Source: Nematostella vectensis (Eukaryota > Cnidaria > Anthozoa > Actiniaria > Edwardsiidae). From it: a DNA stretch of 64,000 bases. The translations under genes were made by a program, and so were the position numbers. The notes beneath the pieces are model-generated. The model ran no database searches and had not been told where the DNA came from. It worked only from the letters and a program-made list of their open reading frames with translations. How positions within the stretch are numbered: position 1 is the first letter of the stretch; the number at the start of each line of letters is the position of its first letter. The stretch covers positions 3,507,681 through 3,571,680 of the forward strand of contig NC_064040.1 of the NCBI RefSeq assembly GCF_932526225.1, read 5' to 3'. Below, piece by piece: positions 43,219 through 51,535 of the stretch.

Positions 43219-46200
43219 ATGTCAAGCGATGATGATGATAGTGGCGGCGGATGGCTCGGGCGCTTGTTGGAGTTGTTGCCAGAACCGAGTAGTGGTGAGG
43301 AAGACAAAGAAGAAGAAGACGAAGAAGAAGATGGCAACGAGGGATTTTGTTTGCCCCCTGATTTTTTTTATGATTCGTTGGCGAACGACTCACCTCAACC
43401 TACCTCTTTTGACGAGTTGTTTGAGGGCCTCCCTCCCGGGGACGACAGCGATTTCGATGAGTGGCCAACGCAGTTTGGGGGCGGGACCAAGCGGCAGCGA
43501 CGAACCGACTCCGTTTCCTCGTCCGACTCTTCGTCCGGGGGTGGTGGTAGTGTGAGTTATGCGTTGCAGAAGACTTTCAATAGGCACTCTAAGAAGCTGA
43601 AAACGGGAGTCACTGACTATAAGCTGGATGTTGACCTCCCTAAGCGACGTACCGTTGAGGAGGCACTGGCTGATATCGAAGTGGTGTTGGAGCGGGTGCT
43701 CGACGAGGTGCTCGAGGGGTTGGCCGACCACGACTTTGCCAGGGTTACCTTTTCGGCGGATAGTTTGACAAACCCCATAGCAATGGCTTACATGCGTCGT
43801 AGCCAGATCACCGCACAGCGTGCCGTGGCGGAGATCGAGACGGTGTTGCAGTCTAACCAACAATTTGTTTTTGACGGCAAGTTTGACGTGCATGTTATCC
43901 ATACGCGGATGCCGACGGGGGCTGGCAAACGAAGGAAACGGGGAAGGGACAACGGGACTCTGTACACGGCGGACTTGGATACGTGGCGGCGGGAGAAGGG
44001 GAGTGTCATTCGTATACACAGCGTCGACGATATGTGTATGGCCCAAGCTATTGCGGTGGGGGTGGCTCATGTGACTGGGGACCCCGATTTCCGCAAATTG
44101 TACTACGTGAGGAAGGAGAGGGGGTATTACAACGCCATGCAGGTCACCCGTGCCAGGGCTCTTCACCTAGCAGCGGGTGTCCCTTTTGGTCCCTGCGGTG
44201 TTCCGGAGGCGAAACGGTTCCAGGACCATCTGGCGACGTCCAAGATTGAGTTGAACATCGTCTCCCGGGAGCACGCTAACACCGTGATTTTTAGCGGCGA
44301 CTTACATAAACCGGACCACAGGGTGTACCTCTACCTGGCCCGTGGGCACTACGACTACATCAAGAGTATGACGGCTGTGTTGGGGCGAAGCTACTATTGC
44401 ACGGCTTGCAAGAAGGGGTACAACAACGTGCGTCACGCTTGTGTGAATGTTTGCAATGGTTGTGGGGAGTTGGACTGTTCACCGCCAGCACCGCCGGCAG
44501 CCCAGGGTCATCAGTGGGCCTGGAAGCACTGTGGGGATTGTAACCGGTACTTTCGGACAACGAAGTGTTTCGACTACCATAAGGAGGTGAAGCGCCGAGG
44601 TCAACAGGGGAGCTTTGACGCGAGCAGGGTGAAGTCGTGGTCGTACTGTCAGCGTTACCACAAGTGTGGGACGTGCGAGAAGCTCGTTGACCTTCACCTA
44701 CCTCGGAGGGATGGTGCCGTCCACGTGTGCGGAGAGTCCAAGTGCCTGTTGTGCAAGGAGATGGTTCCGCCTGATCACCGCTGCTATGTCACTACGGGTG
44801 AGGCTGCCCTGCCGGCGAATACCGATGGGAAACGTACCAAGCTGATCATTTTTGACTTTGAAGCGATGCCCTTGGCGGAGCACAAGGTGAATTTTGCGGG
44901 GGTGCAAAAGATTTGCGATGTTTGTAAAGACTGGCCTATGGACCGCTTGGAGTGCGATACCTGTGGGTTGAGGCTGCGTAGCTTTACCACGCTTGATGCG
45001 TTTTGCGGTTGGCTGTTCGGTGGTGAGAACGAGGGCTACACGTGTTTGGCGCATAACTTTAAAGGGTACGACTCGTACTTCATCCTCGAGTACCTTTTTG
45101 AGAATGGCTTCAAACCCAACGTTATTTTCGCTGGCGGTAAGGTGATGCATCTGGCTATACCTTCGCTCAAGATCGAGATGAAGTGCACACTGAACTTCTT
45201 CCAAATGGCACTGAAAGCCCTTCCTAAAGCGTTCGGCTTCCAGGATGTCGTCCAGAAGGGTGTCTTCCCGCACTTTTTCAACACCCCCGAGAACCAAAAC
45301 TACGTCGGCCCTATGCCGGACCTCTCTTACTACGACCTAAAGGGGATGAAAGCCGAGGAGGCGCGTGAGGTGGCCGAGTGGCACCGGGAGCAGGTCGCCC
45401 GAGGGGCGGTGTTCGACCTTCAGAAGGAGTTGGCGGCGTATTGTCACCAGGATGTGGAGGTGCTGAAGAGGGCGGTGGTGGCGTTTGACAAGTTAATCAT
45501 GGAGGCTGTTGACCTTCACCCTTTCGACATAGCCATTACCATCGCCTCGTTGACCAGTAAGGTGCTACGGGTGCGCTTCCTCGGGAAGGAGGCAGTGGGA
45601 TCCATCCCACTCCGCGGTTACCGAGGGCGCGATGTGCAATCGTTGAAAGCCTTGCAGTGGCTTAAGCACCTGGAGCAGCGTGAAGGGGTTTTCATTCAGC
45701 ACGCGGGTAACCTTGGGGAGAAGCGCTTACCCGGTGGGCTTAAAGTGGATGGGTACGCTGACGCCACGAACACGGTTTACCAGTACCAAGGGTGTTTTTA
45801 CCACGGGTGTTCGACGTGCTACAAGCCCGACACCCTCAACCCTCTGACGGGTACCACAATGCGTGAGCTTCGGGAGCACACGCGTGGCGTTGAGTTACGC
45901 GTTCGGGCCCTGGGGTACCGGTACGAGGAGGTGTGGGAGTGTGAGTTCGACGCGCGGTTGGAGGCTGAACCGCAACTGCGGGCGTTGGTGGGTGACGTGG
46001 AGAACGCCAAGCCCCTCAATCCCCGCGATGCTTTCTTCGGTGGCCGAACGAACGCCATTAACTTGCACTACAAGGCTGACCTGGTTGGGCAAGAGCAAAT
46101 CCGTTACTACGACTTCACCTCGTTGTACCCGTGGGTGAACGCGAGGTGCGAATACCCCGTCGGCCACCCCGACGCCATTGTCACCGAAGATTTTGCTGAC

Positions 46201-47355
46201 CTGCGTACGTACAAGGGTTTGATGAAGGTCCGTATGCTACCACCGCGGGATCTCTTTTTCCCTGTTCTCCCTGTGCGTGTCAACTCAAAACTGATGTTCC
46301 CGCTCTGTGCGAAATGTGCCGAATTGGAATGGCAGGGATCGTGCACCCATACGGACGAGGAGCGGGCTTTCACTGGGACTTGGTGCCACCCTGAGATCCA
46401 CAAGGCGCTGGACAAGGGCTACACCGTGGTCAAGGTGTACGAGGTGTGGCACTGGGGCAAGTGGGACTGCCTCTTCCAAGAGTACATAAAGACCTTCCTC
46501 AAATACAAGCAAGAGGCGTCGGGGTGGCCAGCCTGGTGCGTCACCGAGGCAGAGAAACAGGAGTATGTCAGGGAGTACGAGCGACGCGAGGGGGTGGTCT
46601 TGGACCCTGCTAAGATCGAGAAAAATCCCGGGATGCGCAGCATGTCGAAGATGTCGCTTAACTGCATGTGGGGGAAGTTCGGGGAGCAGATCAACCCTAG
46701 GCAGACTCGGTACGTGGACGAGCCGAAAGACTTCTTTGCGCTGCTGCTCGACGACCACATTGAAGTGACTGACGTGTTGATTGTAAACGATGACATGCTA
46801 CAGGTTCACTACAAGATGAGCGAGGAGTTCCAACGGGCCAAACCCCACACCAGTGTGGTGATCGCTGCCGTCACTACGTGTTGGGCCCGGTTGGCGCTGT
46901 ACGGACTGCTGGACCAGTTGGGGGAACGCTGTCTGTACCATGACACCGACAGCGTCATCTTCACCCAACGGCCTGGGGAGTGGGAACCCCCTTTGGGCGA
47001 CCACCTAGGCGAGTTGACCAGCGAGCTGGCTGAGGGTGATTTTATCGACCACTTTGCCTCTACAGGGCCCAAAAGCTATGGCTACACCACCTACTCGGGT
47101 AAGACCGAGTGTAAGGTGAAGGGACTCCACCTAAACCTACGCACTTCGGAGACTGTGAATTTCGATACCATGTTGGATTTGCTGGAGGTTGACGTTGGGG
47201 GTGTACGTCGGGTGGAGCTCCCCCGTACCATCCAAAGAGACACTCGCAAAAGGACTCTCCATACCGAGACCACGGAGAAAACGTTTAAAGTGGTGTACAA
47301 CAAGCGGGTGAGAAGGGGAATGCACACGTACCCGTACGGTTACTACCTTTTGTAA
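43219..47355 (+). CDS. polB: protein-primed DNA polymerase B (Polinton POLB)
   Basis: A 1378-residue polymerase expected to replicate the element from its protein-bound ends. N-terminus: acidic/Ser-rich (residues 1-110), then the conserved pre-exonuclease region with DDMCMAQAIAVG, and a Cys/His-rich zinc-binding block (YCTACKKGY, CNGCGELDC, CGDCNRYF, CGTCEKL, CLLCKEMVPPDHRC). 3'-5' exonuclease: FDFEAM (Asp546/Glu548), AHNFKGYDSYF and YCHQDVEVL. Insert with YHGCSTCY, typical of this family. Polymerase motif A DFTSLYPWVN (Asp965), motif B region KMSLNCMWGKFGE, motif C YHDTDSVIF (Asp1242/Asp1244). All catalytic acids are present and the frame is intact. The start is the first ATG after the TATA box. 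A poly(A) signal follows at 47368. Confidence 0.97.
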   Translation: MSSDDDDSGGGWLGRLLELLPEPSSGEEDKEEEDEEEDGNEGFCLPPDFFYDSLANDSPQPTSFDELFEGLPPGDDSDFDEWPTQFGGGTKRQRRTDSVSSSDSSSGGGGSVSYALQKTFNRHSKKLKTGVTDYKLDVDLPKRRTVEEALADIEVVLERVLDEVLEGLADHDFARVTFSADSLTNPIAMAYMRRSQITAQRAVAEIETVLQSNQQFVFDGKFDVHVIHTRMPTGAGKRRKRGRDNGTLYTADLDTWRREKGSVIRIHSVDDMCMAQAIAVGVAHVTGDPDFRKLYYVRKERGYYNAMQVTRARALHLAAGVPFGPCGVPEAKRFQDHLATSKIELNIVSREHANTVIFSGDLHKPDHRVYLYLARGHYDYIKSMTAVLGRSYYCTACKKGYNNVRHACVNVCNGCGELDCSPPAPPAAQGHQWAWKHCGDCNRYFRTTKCFDYHKEVKRRGQQGSFDASRVKSWSYCQRYHKCGTCEKLVDLHLPRRDGAVHVCGESKCLLCKEMVPPDHRCYVTTGEAALPANTDGKRTKLIIFDFEAMPLAEHKVNFAGVQKICDVCKDWPMDRLECDTCGLRLRSFTTLDAFCGWLFGGENEGYTCLAHNFKGYDSYFILEYLFENGFKPNVIFAGGKVMHLAIPSLKIEMKCTLNFFQMALKALPKAFGFQDVVQKGVFPHFFNTPENQNYVGPMPDLSYYDLKGMKAEEAREVAEWHREQVARGAVFDLQKELAAYCHQDVEVLKRAVVAFDKLIMEAVDLHPFDIAITIASLTSKVLRVRFLGKEAVGSIPLRGYRGRDVQSLKALQWLKHLEQREGVFIQHAGNLGEKRLPGGLKVDGYADATNTVYQYQGCFYHGCSTCYKPDTLNPLTGTTMRELREHTRGVELRVRALGYRYEEVWECEFDARLEAEPQLRALVGDVENAKPLNPRDAFFGGRTNAINLHYKADLVGQEQIRYYDFTSLYPWVNARCEYPVGHPDAIVTEDFADLRTYKGLMKVRMLPPRDLFFPVLPVRVNSKLMFPLCAKCAELEWQGSCTHTDEERAFTGTWCHPEIHKALDKGYTVVKVYEVWHWGKWDCLFQEYIKTFLKYKQEASGWPAWCVTEAEKQEYVREYERREGVVLDPAKIEKNPGMRSMSKMSLNCMWGKFGEQINPRQTRYVDEPKDFFALLLDDHIEVTDVLIVNDDMLQVHYKMSEEFQRAKPHTSVVIAAVTTCWARLALYGLLDQLGERCLYHDTDSVIFTQRPGEWEPPLGDHLGELTSELAEGDFIDHFASTGPKSYGYTTYSGKTECKVKGLHLNLRTSETVNFDTMLDLLEVDVGGVRRVELPRTIQRDTRKRTLHTETTEKTFKVVYNKRVRRGMHTYPYGYYLL

Positions 47356-47367
47356 TTCTTGTCTGTG

Positions 47368-47373
47368 AATAAA
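47368..47373 (+). terminator. poly(A) signal after polB
   Basis: AATAAA lies 13 bases after the polB stop codon and before the integrase TATA box. Confidence 0.6.
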
Positions 47374-47408
47374 ATAACGGTAATACCACGGTGTTTATGC
47401 GTCTTTGC

Positions 47409-47416
47409 TATAAATA
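47409..47416 (+). promoter_or_regulatory. TATA box of the integrase gene
   Basis: TATAAATA lies about 157 bases before the integrase ATG. It is duplicated in the deleted left copy. Confidence 0.6.
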
Positions 47417-47572
47417 AGGATAACCCTGTAGGGGTGGGCATCAGTTTGGACATGGGATGCTGCGGGGCAGAGCCTTTTCGTATGCGGTTTAATCTCCGGA
47501 CCGCGTTGGAGCGACTACGGTGCATGTTCGTGTGCTGCGGGGGTCACCTGAACATCCAGGGCTCTCAGCTCG

Positions 47573-48661
47573 ATGGTGGACCCTCCAAAGCCAAAAAAAG
47601 CGTTGAAAGGCGGGACTGGTTCGAGGAGAGGGCAAGTTCTGAAAGCGGCGGGAGCGAAGGTAGCACGGCTGGGGAGGGGGAAGGGGCGAAAGAAGGAGGA
47701 GGAGGAGAAGGGGGTAGTGGAAAAGGGGAAGAAGAAGAAGCCCCCGAGCCAAAAAGCCCTTGACAAGCTCCTTCAACAAATCTACTATGACCCCAAGCAA
47801 CCGGCCTCCCTGGGGGGTGTGGCCAAGGGGGTGGGGAGGGAGCGCGTCGCGGCGTGGCTGCGGGGCCAACCCAGCTACACCCGGCACAAACCCTACGCCC
47901 GTCACTACTCGCGTCAACGGGTGATTGTGAATGGGAAAGACCAACAGTGGCAGGCCGACTTGGTGGACATGCAAAAGTGGAAGTCTTACAACGATGGCTA
48001 CAAGTATATCCTTACCGTCATTGACGTGTTGTCCAAGTACGGTTGGGCCCTTCCCCTCAAAGACAAGACCGGGCCCCAGATCGTCCAGGCGTTCACGACC
48101 ATCTTCAAGGGGGGCAGGGTGCCTGAGAAGCTTCAAACAGACGACGGTACGGAGTTCAAGAACCGGGTCTTTCAGGCGTTCCTCGCCAGCCACAAGGTGC
48201 ATTTTTTCACCACACGTAGTGAGATGAAGGCATCGATTGTGGAACGGTTCAATCGTACCCTCAAGACGTGGATGTGGCGGTGGTTCACTGAAGCGAACAC
48301 GTTCCGCTACGTGGACATGTTACCGGGGTTGGTGGACAATTACAACCATTCGTACCACCGGAGCATCAAACGTGCCCCCGCGGACGTGGTCACCCCCGAT
48401 GACGCCCAGGAGGTGTGGCACGTCTTGTACGGTGGGGAGGTCCCGCTGAAAAAGAAAAGCAAGGGCAAGCCACCGCCGAAATTCCATGTCGGTGATAAAG
48501 TGAGAGTGAGTAAAGCTAAAAATGTCTTCGCCAAGGGGTACACACCCAACTGGACGGAGGAGGTGTTCACCATTGCTCAACAGTACCACGACAGAAAGCA
48601 AGACACTTATGCTTACCGGGTCCGCGAGTACGATGGGACGTGGCTCGAGGGTCGATTTTAG
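47573..48661 (+). CDS. int: Polinton integrase, truncated before its chromodomain
   Basis: A 362-residue retroviral-type (rve) integrase that would insert the element. N-terminus: lysine-rich, then a conserved helical region with KLLQQIYYDP and GQPSYTRHKPYARHYSR. Catalytic core: Asp in QADLVDM, Asp in QTDDGTEF and Glu in IVERFNRTLK, with 33 residues between the last two acids, close to the DD35E pattern. A C-terminal SH3-like part (HVGDKVRVSKAKN) follows, then the frame stops at TAG 48659-48661. The same frame resumes as a chromodomain (separate entry), so the product is shorter than usual for Polinton integrases (about 360 against 400 or more). The core is complete. The first 77 bases of the coding region are duplicated in the deleted copy at the left. 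Confidence 0.93.
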   Translation: MVDPPKPKKALKGGTGSRRGQVLKAAGAKVARLGRGKGRKKEEEEKGVVEKGKKKKPPSQKALDKLLQQIYYDPKQPASLGGVAKGVGRERVAAWLRGQPSYTRHKPYARHYSRQRVIVNGKDQQWQADLVDMQKWKSYNDGYKYILTVIDVLSKYGWALPLKDKTGPQIVQAFTTIFKGGRVPEKLQTDDGTEFKNRVFQAFLASHKVHFFTTRSEMKASIVERFNRTLKTWMWRWFTEANTFRYVDMLPGLVDNYNHSYHRSIKRAPADVVTPDDAQEVWHVLYGGEVPLKKKSKGKPPPKFHVGDKVRVSKAKNVFAKGYTPNWTEEVFTIAQQYHDRKQDTYAYRVREYDGTWLEGRF

Positions 48662-48835
48662 GAGCCTGAGCTGCAGTTGGTGCGTTTTGACGAGGAGAAG
48701 GAGGTGTTCCGCATCGAGAAGGTGCTGAAGACTAGGGGCTCTGGCCGGAAGAAGGAACACTTTGTGAAATGGCGGGGATGGCCCGCCAAGTACAATAGTT
48801 GGGTGCCTGCCCGGGAAGTGCATAAAATAGCGTGA
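48662..48835 (+). pseudogene. severed chromodomain of the integrase
   Basis: In the same frame as the integrase and directly after its TAG, 57 codons run to TGA 48833-48835. They contain FRIEKVLKTR, HFVKWRGWP and YNSWVPAREV, the aromatic-cage and fold signature of a chromodomain, which normally ends Polinton integrases and may guide target choice. No ATG opens this segment, so it would only be made by stop-codon readthrough. Confidence 0.85.
48820..48828 (+). promoter_or_regulatory. TATA-like box before first penton-like gene
   Basis: GCATAAAAT lies about 41-49 bases upstream of the start at 48869, inside the end of the chromodomain segment. Confidence 0.35.
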
Positions 48836-48868
48836 CACGCTTCCCCCAGCGCATTTACTCGACGCACT

Positions 48869-49867
48869 ATGGGCGAGGAGGTGGAGTTCAGTGTGATGCT
48901 GAATAGCAATGCGATCAAGGACGCGCTCCCCGGCAACACCATTGGGGACTTCAAGATACGCACCCCTAGGACGTTCGACTTGCGGGAAGGGCGCTGGGAG
49001 GCGGGGCTGTCTCAGCTGATTTTTCCCATTACCTGGGAGTCGTTCACACCCGAGGACCGGGACATCTGGATCTTCCATAGGACAATCAAACCCGAGTACA
49101 AGGCCGCCAACCCTACGGGTGCGGTCGCTTATGGGGATCAGACGTGGAACTGGTCCCTTTTGGAGCTGGACGATTTCCGTACTGGGACGTGGGACATCAT
49201 CGCTACCAACCTGAAAAAGACTCTGGATGGTTTCGACGCGGCGTCGGCCGAAGACAGAGCCCGTATGGGGCTAACCTTCGAATACTTTAAAACCACTGTA
49301 GACCTGGAGGCGGAAAGGGTCGACATCGAAGTACTGAAGTACACTCACCTTTTGCTGCGACCGCGGGTGGCGCTGCTCTTGGGGCTCTGGCACCGAATCT
49401 CGGGAAAATGGAGGGTGATGGAGGGTTACGTCACCCCAGACCACCCCAAATTCCCGCCGGGCTATGGGTCCGACGTCGAGGACACCCTAAAGAATTGGAC
49501 CCCCCTTGCCTTTGACGAGCAGTCTCCCTACCTACCTGACACCACCCACACCTTCACGGCCCAGAAGCCCGCCATTGAAGTGAGGGACACGCGTCCTTTC
49601 GACCGGTTGCACGTGCACTCGAACCTGACCGAGGGCAGTTACATCATGGATGGGGGTGCGACCAACCTCCTTCGCGTGGTCTCCCCCGCAGGGGCACCAG
49701 GTCAAATCGTGGAGCGGAACTTCAACCCCCCGTGGTATTTCCCCGTACGGCTCCAGTTGGTGGACACCATGCACCTCTATATAACCGATGAGAAGGGGAA
49801 CCGCATCTCATTCCAGTCCGGTGCCGTGACGGCTACCATCCACTTTAGGCGTGTGGGGTTTTTCTAG
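48869..49867 (+). CDS. putative penton/minor capsid protein, paralogue A
   Basis: A 332-residue protein, start ATG 48869. It shares its architecture with the next gene: an N-terminal segment TIGDFKIRTPRTFDLREGRW (here) against TIGEFTVRPSQVLNLSRGRW, a C-terminal segment LHVHSNL...IMDGG...LLRVVS, and an end LYITDEKGNRISFQSG then VTATIHFR. This last beta-rich pattern resembles the C-terminal strands of penton-like proteins of Polintons and adintoviruses, which form the capsid vertices. The family call is by pattern only. It sits between the integrase and capsid genes, consistent with a structural role. No signal peptide or membrane segment. Confidence 0.6.
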   Translation: MGEEVEFSVMLNSNAIKDALPGNTIGDFKIRTPRTFDLREGRWEAGLSQLIFPITWESFTPEDRDIWIFHRTIKPEYKAANPTGAVAYGDQTWNWSLLELDDFRTGTWDIIATNLKKTLDGFDAASAEDRARMGLTFEYFKTTVDLEAERVDIEVLKYTHLLLRPRVALLLGLWHRISGKWRVMEGYVTPDHPKFPPGYGSDVEDTLKNWTPLAFDEQSPYLPDTTHTFTAQKPAIEVRDTRPFDRLHVHSNLTEGSYIMDGGATNLLRVVSPAGAPGQIVERNFNPPWYFPVRLQLVDTMHLYITDEKGNRISFQSGAVTATIHFRRVGFF

Positions 49868-49871
49868 GGCG

Positions 49872-50969
49872 ATGGCGTCTGCTAGGCAATTCATCATGAC
49901 CGTGGCCAGCACCCAGAAGGCGAACGCAAGCGACACCATTGGTGAGTTCACGGTGAGGCCCTCCCAGGTGCTGAACTTGAGTCGAGGTCGTTGGCAAGTG
50001 GCGCTGACGTCGGTCCACTACCTACCCCACTACGACACATTCCTGCAAGAAGAGCACGAGATTTGGGTGATGTGCAGAATGTACAAGGGGGGAGCGGCCA
50101 ACACGCCCGCCGCCCCTGAGCTACGATGGCACAAGCTCACCTTGCGACCGACCAAGGTGTCCGATTGGAAGGGGCTCACTACTAACCTCAAGGAGGTGGT
50201 CGACCATTTCTCCTACACCCGTCAGTCGGAGAGGCTGGCGTTGGACCAAGATTGGTTGGACTTACACGTCGACGTGGACGAGGTAAACGAAAAAGTGACC
50301 TTCACGGTGGGTTGGCCAAACCGGGTACTGATGCGCCGACGGTTGGGCGCAGCGCTGGGCTTCGTCACCCACCACGAGAACGGCTCAGTCTGGAAAGACG
50401 GTGACAGCGACGCCGGCTTCAAGGCTGGCCCTCACTACTTCGTAGGGTTCTGTGCTACCATGGCCCCGTGGTTCGATGGAAAGGGCGGCGCCCACGCGAT
50501 GGAGATCGTGGGTGCCCTCCCTGAGGACGACTACCCTATCTTCGAGAGGCAGGCGCCGAGCCTGGACCCAAAGAAGGGGGCGCTCAGCTACCCACCGCAA
50601 CCGCTACCCCAGTGGGTGGTGATGGACGCTGCCCTACCCAAGGCGGAGGTCCGCGTCTACCCGTCCATCAGCCATCCCACCCCACCCACCAAGGCTTTTC
50701 AAAACATGTACGTGTATTCCAATCTCACTCACGGGTACTACATCCTGGGGAGCGACGTTCGGAACGCCTTGCGCGTGATGACCGACATAGGAACGCATGG
50801 GGGTCCTCCTGTGGAGCGGATCTTCGAGCGTCCCTTTTACTTCCCACTACGTTTGCACCTCATCGACGAGATCAGCCTGTATATAAGCGATGAAACTGGC
50901 CGCATCATTCCATTCTCGTCGGGTAGCTTTGAGGCGACACTGCACTTCAGACAAGTCTCGACGTCGTGA
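49872..50969 (+). CDS. putative penton/minor capsid protein, paralogue B
   Basis: 365 residues from ATG 49872 (GGCGATGGCG), four bases after the stop of paralogue A. An upstream GTG at 49851 is not a likely start in an animal element. It resembles paralogue A over its whole length: TIGEFTVRPSQVLNLSRGRW near residue 20, MYVYSNLTHGYYILG near 285, and LYISDETGRIIPFSSG then EATLHFRQ at the end. The two probably arose by tandem duplication and may form hetero-pentamers or a penton plus fibre-bearing variant (inference). The stop TGA overlaps the ATG of the next gene (TGATG), which suggests coupled or shared transcription. Confidence 0.6.
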   Translation: MASARQFIMTVASTQKANASDTIGEFTVRPSQVLNLSRGRWQVALTSVHYLPHYDTFLQEEHEIWVMCRMYKGGAANTPAAPELRWHKLTLRPTKVSDWKGLTTNLKEVVDHFSYTRQSERLALDQDWLDLHVDVDEVNEKVTFTVGWPNRVLMRRRLGAALGFVTHHENGSVWKDGDSDAGFKAGPHYFVGFCATMAPWFDGKGGAHAMEIVGALPEDDYPIFERQAPSLDPKKGALSYPPQPLPQWVVMDAALPKAEVRVYPSISHPTPPTKAFQNMYVYSNLTHGYYILGSDVRNALRVMTDIGTHGGPPVERIFERPFYFPLRLHLIDEISLYISDETGRIIPFSSGSFEATLHFRQVSTS

Positions 50970-51448
50970 TGGCGTTCTTATTACCTACGTTAGGAAAGGT
51001 GGTGGGGTCGCTGGTGCCCGGTTTACTGGGTGGCCTCTTTGGTGGGCAAAGCGGACGCGGCCTCGGGATCAACCCCCCGAAGAGACGCAATAGGTCAGCA
51101 ATCATGGGTAGTTGGGGCCAGCTCGGTCTCGGACGTCCCGTGTTCAGCGGGGCGCCGACAGGGCAGTTGGGGTGGGGCCGCGGTGAAGTGTTCAGCGGTT
51201 ACCCCGTGCGAATCCAGACCGGTGGCGGGTTGAACCGGTTCGGGGGTGACTTACCGTACACGTTCGGCGGACGTCTCTTGAGGGTCAGAAAGGACCCCCC
51301 ACCCCTTAAGAGGAAACTTGCTCAGAGGGTGGCTATCCCACCCAAGCGTATCGCGCTCGGGGAGGTCACCCCCCGGCGACTCAAGACGGTCAACCGCCGT
51401 GGGCCCAAACGGCCCCGGGTGTCCCGACCGATGGACATCTTCGACTGA
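50969..51448 (+). CDS. small protein with hydrophobic N-terminus and basic body
   Basis: 159 residues from ATG 50969, which overlaps the preceding stop by one base. The first 25 residues (FLLPTLGKVVGSLVPGLLGG) form a glycine-rich hydrophobic or amphipathic segment. The middle is Gly-rich (GQLGLGRP, GQLGWGRG). The last 60 residues are strongly basic (PPLKRKLAQRV, RRLKTVNRRGPKRPR). An N-terminal membrane-active segment with a basic tail, in the structural gene block, recalls adenovirus pVI/pX-like minor core proteins, but no homology is demonstrated. It could cement the capsid, disrupt membranes or bind DNA. Confidence 0.6.
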   Translation: MAFLLPTLGKVVGSLVPGLLGGLFGGQSGRGLGINPPKRRNRSAIMGSWGQLGLGRPVFSGAPTGQLGWGRGEVFSGYPVRIQTGGGLNRFGGDLPYTFGGRLLRVRKDPPPLKRKLAQRVAIPPKRIALGEVTPRRLKTVNRRGPKRPRVSRPMDIFD

Positions 51449-51460
51449 GGTCGGGAGAGG

Positions 51461-51467
51461 ATAAAAG
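51461..51467 (+). promoter_or_regulatory. TATA-like box of the capsid gene
   Basis: ATAAAAG (within GATAAAAGCC) lies 69-75 bases upstream of the major capsid start codon. Confidence 0.5.
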
Positions 51468-51535
51468 CCAGGCGTAGGGCGCCGCGCCCCCCATTCAAGG
51501 GATCGTCACCGTCAGGGGAAGACCACACCGCAGCC

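Noticed and set aside
43390-48202. Large minus-strand open frames opposite polB and integrase (up to 258 codons)
   Set aside because: Shadows of GC-rich coding sequence; no domain, and the plus-strand genes carry all conserved motifs.
49851-49871. Earlier GTG start for penton-like paralogue B
   Set aside because: Animal-type transcription makes ATG 49872 more likely, and the extra residues overlap the end of paralogue A.
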